Below are positions 59,384-64,000 of a stretch of DNA of 64,000 bases, piece by piece. This DNA comes from Candidatus Aalborgicola danicus (GTDB lineage: Bacteria > Pseudomonadota > Gammaproteobacteria > Burkholderiales > Burkholderiaceae_C). The stretch's first letter is position 1; the number at the start of each line of letters is the position of its first letter. The stretch spans positions 79,153 through 143,152 of the forward strand of contig JADJBC010000004.1 in the NCBI GenBank assembly GCA_016703945.1, in the 5' to 3' direction. A model generated the notes under the pieces. The model made no database searches. It saw only the letters and a program-made list of their open reading frames with translations, and had not been told where the DNA came from. The position numbers were made by a program, and so were the translations under genes.

Positions 59384-60620
59384 CCCAGTCCGCCAGCGCG
59401 CCCCGGCGGAGTACCTGCAATACATCTGCAATGCCTGCGGCTACATCTACAAAGAGGTGGATGGCGACCCCGACAGCGGCCTGCCGCCAGGCACGCGCTT
59501 TGCCGATATTCCCGACGACTGGGAGTGCCCGCTGTGCGCGGTGACCAAGTCGGACTTTGTGCTGTACCAGCCGGTGGACCCGCGCACGCGCCAGGCCTGC
59601 ACCCCGGCGCGCCCCGCACCGCGTGGCAAGGGCGCCCGCGCCGGCGTGGTCATCGTGGGCGCGGGCCGCGCAGGCTGGCAAATGGCCCAGTCAATTCGCG
59701 ACGTGGATGCCGATGTGCCCATCACGCTGGTGACCGCCTGCTCGGGCGACGTGTACGACAAACCCTTGCTCTCCGTGGCCATGGCCAAGCACATTGCGCT
59801 GGAGCAACTGGTGCGCGAAACCGGCGCGCAGGCCGCGCAACGGCTGGGCGTGAACCTGCTGGCGCAGACCCAGGCCACCCGCATCTGCACGCGCACCCAA
59901 ACCCTGTACACCACGCGCGGCAAGCATGCCTATGAACAGCTGGTGCTGGCCCATGGCGCGCAAGCCGCGCTACCGGCCAACCTGCCAGCCGAGTTGTGCT
60001 GGCGCATCAACCACCTGGACGCGTATCTGCGCCTGCGCGCCGCGCTGGGCGACACGCCCAAGGACGTGGCCATCGTGGGCGCGGGCCTGATTGGCAGCGA
60101 GCTGGCCAACGACCTGGCGCTGGGCGGCCACCGCATCACGCTGCTGGACGTGCAGCCCGAGCCACTGGCGCGTTGGTGTGCCGCGAATGCCGGGCAGCAG
60201 GTGCTGCAGGCCTGGAAGGATTTGCCCATCCGCTTTGTGGGCAATGTGAGCGTCAGCACCGTTGAAAAAATCGATGGGCGCATGCACGTCACCACGGCGT
60301 GCGGTCAGCAGTTGGTCGTCGATCAGGTCATTGCCGCAGCAGGCTTGCAAACACCCAACCGGCTGGCCCAAGCCGCCAGCCTGGAGTGGAACAACGGCAT
60401 TGCGGTGGACCCAACCTCCCTGCGCACCAGCAACGCCAACATCCACGCCCTGGGCGACTGCATCACGGTGCAGGGCCAGGCCAGCCGCTACATCGAACCC
60501 ATCGCCCGCCAGGCCCGCACCATCGCCGCCAACATCTGCGGATGCGAGCCCGTACCGTATGAAGTGCGGCCAGCCGTGGTTCGGGTGAAGACGACTTCGC
60601 TGCCGCTGACGTTGCATTGA
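59380..60620 (+). CDS. Rubredoxin-FAD reductase fusion protein, one-base frameshift near the start
   Basis: An N-terminal rubredoxin (YICNACGYIYKEVDGD, then WECPLCAVTKSDF, with two CxxC iron-binding pairs) is joined through a linker to an FAD/NAD(P)H rubredoxin reductase: FAD motif VIVGAGRAGWQ and NAD motif AIVGAGLIGSE. Together they would pass electrons from NAD(P)H to the neighbouring flavoprotein or to an oxygenase. ATG 59380 overlaps the upstream stop; one C missing from the run at 59401-59404 puts it out of frame, and adding it gives MTQSASAPPAEYLQYICNAC and 413 residues. Confidence 0.85.
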
Positions 60621-60624
60621 ATTG

Positions 60625-60675
60625 GCACGTAGCCCTCGTAGAATATGGCCATGCTGCTATATAAAACATAGTAGC
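60625..60675 (-). repeat. Dispersed GCTAT...ATAGC repeat, copy 6
   Basis: Minus-strand reading contains GCTACTATGTTTTATATAGC and CTACGAGGGCTAC. It follows the rubredoxin fusion gene directly. Confidence 0.75.
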
Positions 60676-61005
60676 TCTCGTGGCGACAGGTGGTGGTGCA
60701 GAGGTGTCGGCTTGGGCGCTGGGTTGTTGGGGGAGGGGAGATCGAGGCGACTTGCGGGTCTGGTAGACGGGGGAAGGAAGTACTGCAGTGGGCTATTTGC
60801 TGATGTTCGATCACTCCAAGAAGCAGCCGTCAGAATGACTGTTTCGTTTTGGAACCTGACCGAAAGGGCAGTGCCCGAAAGTTGGCTAAAACAGCAATTC
60901 GGGTGCATTCCGACAAAAAGTTTGTATCGCACCAATTGCGCGTGTCACGTGAAATAACGCTCTAACGAACGAAGACTTTTCCTCGGCTCAGCGATTGCAG
61001 TAACG
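60676..61005. other. Intergenic region between the redox operon and the methyltransferase gene
   Basis: About 330 bases with no convincing gene. It contains a short palindrome (GGGCAGTGCCC near 60,867) and is less G+C-rich toward 61,000. It may mark one edge of the methyltransferase-ATPase segment. Confidence 0.5.
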
Positions 61006-61875
61006 TCAGGCCGCGATTCGTTCCATAGTTTGCAATGGGGCTTGAATGCGCTTGCTAAAAAACATCACTTCCGACCCGGTGTAGCGGCGTTGCGCCGTGT
61101 AATTGAGCCCATACGCATAGGGCTCAGCGTATGCATACATTTCTTTGATCTCTTCTGCGTTGTCATAGGACACGACCCATGGTCGCCTGAAACGTTCACT
61201 GCCCAGCAGCTTTGCGATTCGCACATGGTCATCGTGCTTGTAAAAGTTACGGTATAGGCCGGCGCCTTTGACGTAATACGGGGGATCCAAATAGACTAGG
61301 GATTTAGCTGGCAAAAATTGATGACACCGCATCAGCAACTGATGCGCATCTTCTTCATACACATGGATGCCGCCTGTGTGATTGCCTATACGCTCCAGGC
61401 GTGAACAAAGCTCGTCTCGCATGAAACGAGCATCAATTTTGTAGTTACCAGCCTGCTGTTTGCCGCCGATGACACCGCCTTTGAGAATGCCTGACCGATT
61501 GGTTCGATTCATGAACAGCGTGGCGAAGCCGCGTTCCAGTTCCGACCCAGACTTATGCCCCAGCATGACACTCCGCCAGTGGTGCCATGCATCCATGGTG
61601 ATCGACTCCGAGGCGACCATGGCTACCAATTGGTTCGTCTTCTGCGTAGCGACACGCCAGAACACGGCGATGGCCGGATCGGCGTCGTTGATGTGGACGT
61701 GCTCGACGACGCCATCCACGAGGAGCGACAAGGCGACACCTGCGCCTCCTGCGTACGGTTCAAGATAGTGCCCCCCTGTAAGGTTGTTGGCCGAGATCAC
61801 CTCCGTGATCAAAGGTGCAAAGCGCGCTTTACCTCCTGGGTAGCGCAGTGGGGTGTAAAGCTTGTTGGAGTACAT
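61006..61875 (-). CDS. DNA adenine methyltransferase, D12 class (Dam-like)
   Basis: 289 residues. The S-adenosylmethionine motif is near the N-terminus (TPLRYPGGKARFAPLI and LEPYAGGAGVALSLL), and the catalytic DPPY is in SLVYLDPPYYVKG (near residue 200). This is the D12 class that includes Dam and phage methyltransferases; the recognition sequence is not readable. It lies 34 bases after the ATPase gene on the same strand, and no restriction enzyme or Dam-associated repair gene is present. The pair and its lower G+C suggest a mobile defence unit. Confidence 0.9.
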   Translation of the reverse strand: MYSNKLYTPLRYPGGKARFAPLITEVISANNLTGGHYLEPYAGGAGVALSLLVDGVVEHVHINDADPAIAVFWRVATQKTNQLVAMVASESITMDAWHHWRSVMLGHKSGSELERGFATLFMNRTNRSGILKGGVIGGKQQAGNYKIDARFMRDELCSRLERIGNHTGGIHVYEEDAHQLLMRCHQFLPAKSLVYLDPPYYVKGAGLYRNFYKHDDHVRIAKLLGSERFRRPWVVSYDNAEEIKEMYAYAEPYAYGLNYTAQRRYTGSEVMFFSKRIQAPLQTMERIAA

Positions 61876-61909
61876 GGATAGGAGCCTAGGCGTGTAGCTT
61901 ACTTCATGC

Positions 61910-63559
61910 CTATTTCTTCACGCGAGCAGCTGTATGGGCGACCGCGTTTTCGAAAGCGACTTCAAATGCGTCAACCTCGGCTTGGTAGACCGTCGCCCAT
62001 TGCTGAATCACTCCCCATCTTTTCAATTTGGGCCAGTGTTTCGTCCACCAAGCCTTGGTTTTAGTCCGCTCAGTGCTATCGCCCGAGCCATCCGGAAAGA
62101 AATTCACATGTATCTTGTCGCTAGATGGGTTGACCGTGTTGAGCGCCAACAGTGCCTCATGGAGCGAACCGTCCTGAGCAGCGGAGATGTCCCGCAGAAA
62201 TTGTTTGATGGTGTTTTCCAATGATCGTGCAACGCCCCTAGTTCCGGGAACATTGGGTAATTTGACGGTGTTACCGCGCGCGGCAGCATCGTTGGGCACG
62301 GTCGTATCTGCATCCACGATCAAAACCCTATCCATGAAAAGCGGATCCTTCCCAGGGAGGTTTACCAAATGAGACCCCCCAATCCCAAGCGGAATCCAGT
62401 TGATGCGAACGCCGTATTTCTTGGACAGTGCGGTCTTCTTTGAGGTTGGAATCAAACTGGCACAAAACTGGGCCGCCTCATCATCTTCAAAGTAAACGGC
62501 CAGTGTGGGCTTCGGACGCTTGGACGGCTTTTCATCTTCAGGAACCATGGCCATGTCGCTGAGCATGGCCCGAAGGGATTGATCAGGGGCCAGGCGAGGA
62601 CGCTTCGTATCGAGTAGGTAAACCACACTGTCGGGAGCTTTCGCGTTGCCGTCGCCATCGGGATGGACTGCTTCGATGAGCCGAGGGGAATGCGTGGTCG
62701 CGATGATCTGCAGGTCGAGGCGGTTGGCATAAGTCTTCAAAGACTTGACGAGCCGCCCTATCGCATGCGGATGGAAACCGACGTCCATCTCGTCAATAAC
62801 CAGCAAGCCACCGGGGTAGTCATCGCCCATGTTGCGCTTTAGCTGATTGAAGGATGCCAATGCTGTTGCGATGCTGCCAAGGCTGTCTTGCCCCATGGAT
62901 ACGGCAAATGCGTCATGCATTTTGTAGCCAGGCTGTGCTGTCTTCTTCTTCGAGCCCTTGATGGTTTGATGGGTGACATCCGTGTTCAGCTCGGTGCCAA
63001 GAATCACGGCGCTGACGAAGTCCACCATGAGCGCGCTGTCGTCGTCGTGCATATCAAGTTTGGTGCTGGCGACTTCCTTCTCGTCGGCCTCGCCTGCGGA
63101 AGCGAGACGCTTCATTCCAAGATATATTGTGGGTAACGGCACCTTTGCATCCTGGCCGACCACGTCACCATCGGATTTGTCTATTGTCCGGGGCACAACC
63201 CGAGCACGCTTCCATACAGTTCGATGGGTCATGGAGCATCGCTTCTTGACCTCGATGCCATTGACGCTGGCGGTCACTACGGGGGCGGAAGCGATGTCCT
63301 TCTGGGCTTCCGCGACTTCGGTCAAAGCCAAGTACACAATGCGCTCAATGTTCGCATAGAAGGGCTCGCCAAAGTAGCTTTTGGGGCCGCCCCGCTCAGT
63401 AAAACCAAAAGTGTTAGCGACCAATCCCAATATCGTCGACTTGCCAATGCCGTTGTGCCCCGCTATCAGCGTAAGACGATCGGCAAACTGTATGTTGAAG
63501 TTGCCAAGCTTGCGAAATGGTGGCTTACCGAACGCCAGCGATTTGACCTTGACTGCCAT
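61910..63559 (-). CDS. OLD-like AAA ATPase with C-terminal TOPRIM-like region
   Basis: 549 residues. Walker A is GHNGIGKST at 34-42; an ABC-type Walker B follows (GGLLVIDEMDVGFHP, near 258) and a switch His (IIATTHSPRLIE). The C-terminal third begins LAVYFEDDEAAQFC and contains VLIVDADTTV, resembling the acidic residues of a TOPRIM nuclease as in OLD, Gabija GajA and related defence ATPases. The start ATG has GGGAG upstream. Paired with the methyltransferase, it could be a restriction-like or abortive defence effector; this is inference. Confidence 0.8.
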   Translation of the reverse strand: MAVKVKSLAFGKPPFRKLGNFNIQFADRLTLIAGHNGIGKSTILGLVANTFGFTERGGPKSYFGEPFYANIERIVYLALTEVAEAQKDIASAPVVTASVNGIEVKKRCSMTHRTVWKRARVVPRTIDKSDGDVVGQDAKVPLPTIYLGMKRLASAGEADEKEVASTKLDMHDDDSALMVDFVSAVILGTELNTDVTHQTIKGSKKKTAQPGYKMHDAFAVSMGQDSLGSIATALASFNQLKRNMGDDYPGGLLVIDEMDVGFHPHAIGRLVKSLKTYANRLDLQIIATTHSPRLIEAVHPDGDGNAKAPDSVVYLLDTKRPRLAPDQSLRAMLSDMAMVPEDEKPSKRPKPTLAVYFEDDEAAQFCASLIPTSKKTALSKKYGVRINWIPLGIGGSHLVNLPGKDPLFMDRVLIVDADTTVPNDAAARGNTVKLPNVPGTRGVARSLENTIKQFLRDISAAQDGSLHEALLALNTVNPSSDKIHVNFFPDGSGDSTERTKTKAWWTKHWPKLKRWGVIQQWATVYQAEVDAFEVAFENAVAHTAARVKK

Positions 63560-64000
63560 TGAATCTCCCTAAATTCGCAAAATTGGAATACTTGACGATC
63601 ACCCTGTGGCGGGCGTTGCATTCATCATATCGAAAGCAAGGAGGCTTCAAAGATATGACGGGCGCTGTTTGATTTATGAGTCGTTGACTCTGGCCTTATG
63701 ACTGCTCAGCCCTGGAAGCTGTAGTCAAGTTTTTCAGCGACCGAATGGCAGCAGAGGATCGAATGCAATCAGTCACCGAACGGAGCCGAATACCTGCGGC
63801 CAGTCTGGTGAAGTCGCCCACTTTCCCTGAAGCCGACTGTCAAAGAATGAACGCCTACCGTGGGAAAAAACGCAATTCGGCTTTGCTCGAATAGTTACCA
63901 CCGAATGCCCCACGTGCACTTCACCCTTGAGCTTGAATCGCACCCACCATCAAACGACCAGCCATCACGCCTTGATCAAGCGTAAAATGCGCGCACCGCT
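63560..64000. other. Non-coding end of the window
   Basis: About 440 bases with no gene I can support. The promoter and leader of the ATPase gene on the minus strand must lie at its left end. The sequence GCGTAAAATGCGC near 63,980 may begin a promoter or gene beyond the window. Confidence 0.45.

Noticed and set aside
60830..60915. Possible match between this stretch and 63,820-63,890, as direct repeats flanking the methyltransferase-ATPase pair
   Set aside because: Shared blocks are short and gapped; not enough to claim attachment sites or an element boundary by eye.
60622..60957. 111-codon plus-strand frame after the rubredoxin fusion gene
   Set aside because: Starts within a dispersed repeat and looks like random translation (Trp/Arg/Cys-rich).

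Overview
The window looks like chromosomal DNA of a betaproteobacterium in the Comamonadaceae (Rhodoferax/Polaromonas/Acidovorax-like). The basis is gene order (bamE divergent from fur; hpf, ptsN, hprK; a NUDIX gene before mnmA), the protein sequences, and a short dispersed GCTAT...ATAGC repeat, which I recall as typical of this family and which occurs six times here. No rRNA, tRNA, CRISPR array, insertion sequence or prophage was recognised.

Bases 1-22,300 are mostly intact housekeeping genes: leuS (partial), exbB-exbD, dapB, bamE, fur, hprK, ptsN, hpf, corA, a methylthioadenosine salvage operon (mtnA, a class II aldolase, mtnP) that resembles the DHAP shunt rather than the full methionine salvage pathway, fadD, pntA-pntB, a shortened NudJ-like NUDIX gene and mnmA.

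Bases 17,600-43,600 form one surface-adhesion locus of the LapA type: type I secretion ATPase and membrane-fusion protein, a LuxR-type regulator, a 16-kb adhesin gene (N-terminal retention module with a TAAG cleavage motif, about 35 Calx-beta modules, VWA domain, RTX repeats, type I secretion signal), then lapG and lapD on the other strand and a TolC-family outer-membrane protein with an unusual C-terminal extension. As sequenced, the adhesin carries dozens of one-base indels, lapG has a one-base deletion and lapD an in-frame amber codon.

Bases 43,560-53,910 hold a heparan-acetyltransferase-like membrane protein and a type II secretion cluster (gspC divergent from gspGHIJKLMNDE). gspF is absent, and gspN, gspD and gspE appear frameshifted. 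Two repair or hydrolase genes follow (an HD-domain protein and cho).

Bases 55,600-60,620 encode a sigma54-dependent activator of the NifA/NorR type and, behind a well-matched -24/-12 promoter, an operon of an OsmC-family protein, an acyl-CoA-dehydrogenase-like flavoprotein and a rubredoxin-FAD reductase fusion. No characterised pathway was recognised for this set. Bases 61,000-63,560 carry a D12-class adenine methyltransferase and an OLD-like AAA ATPase, a probable defence pair.

Indels are almost confined to 24-60 kb, mostly at short homopolymers and often near copies of the 1.1-kb repeats. Uncorrected sequencing or assembly error is therefore the first explanation to test before these genes are called pseudogenes.
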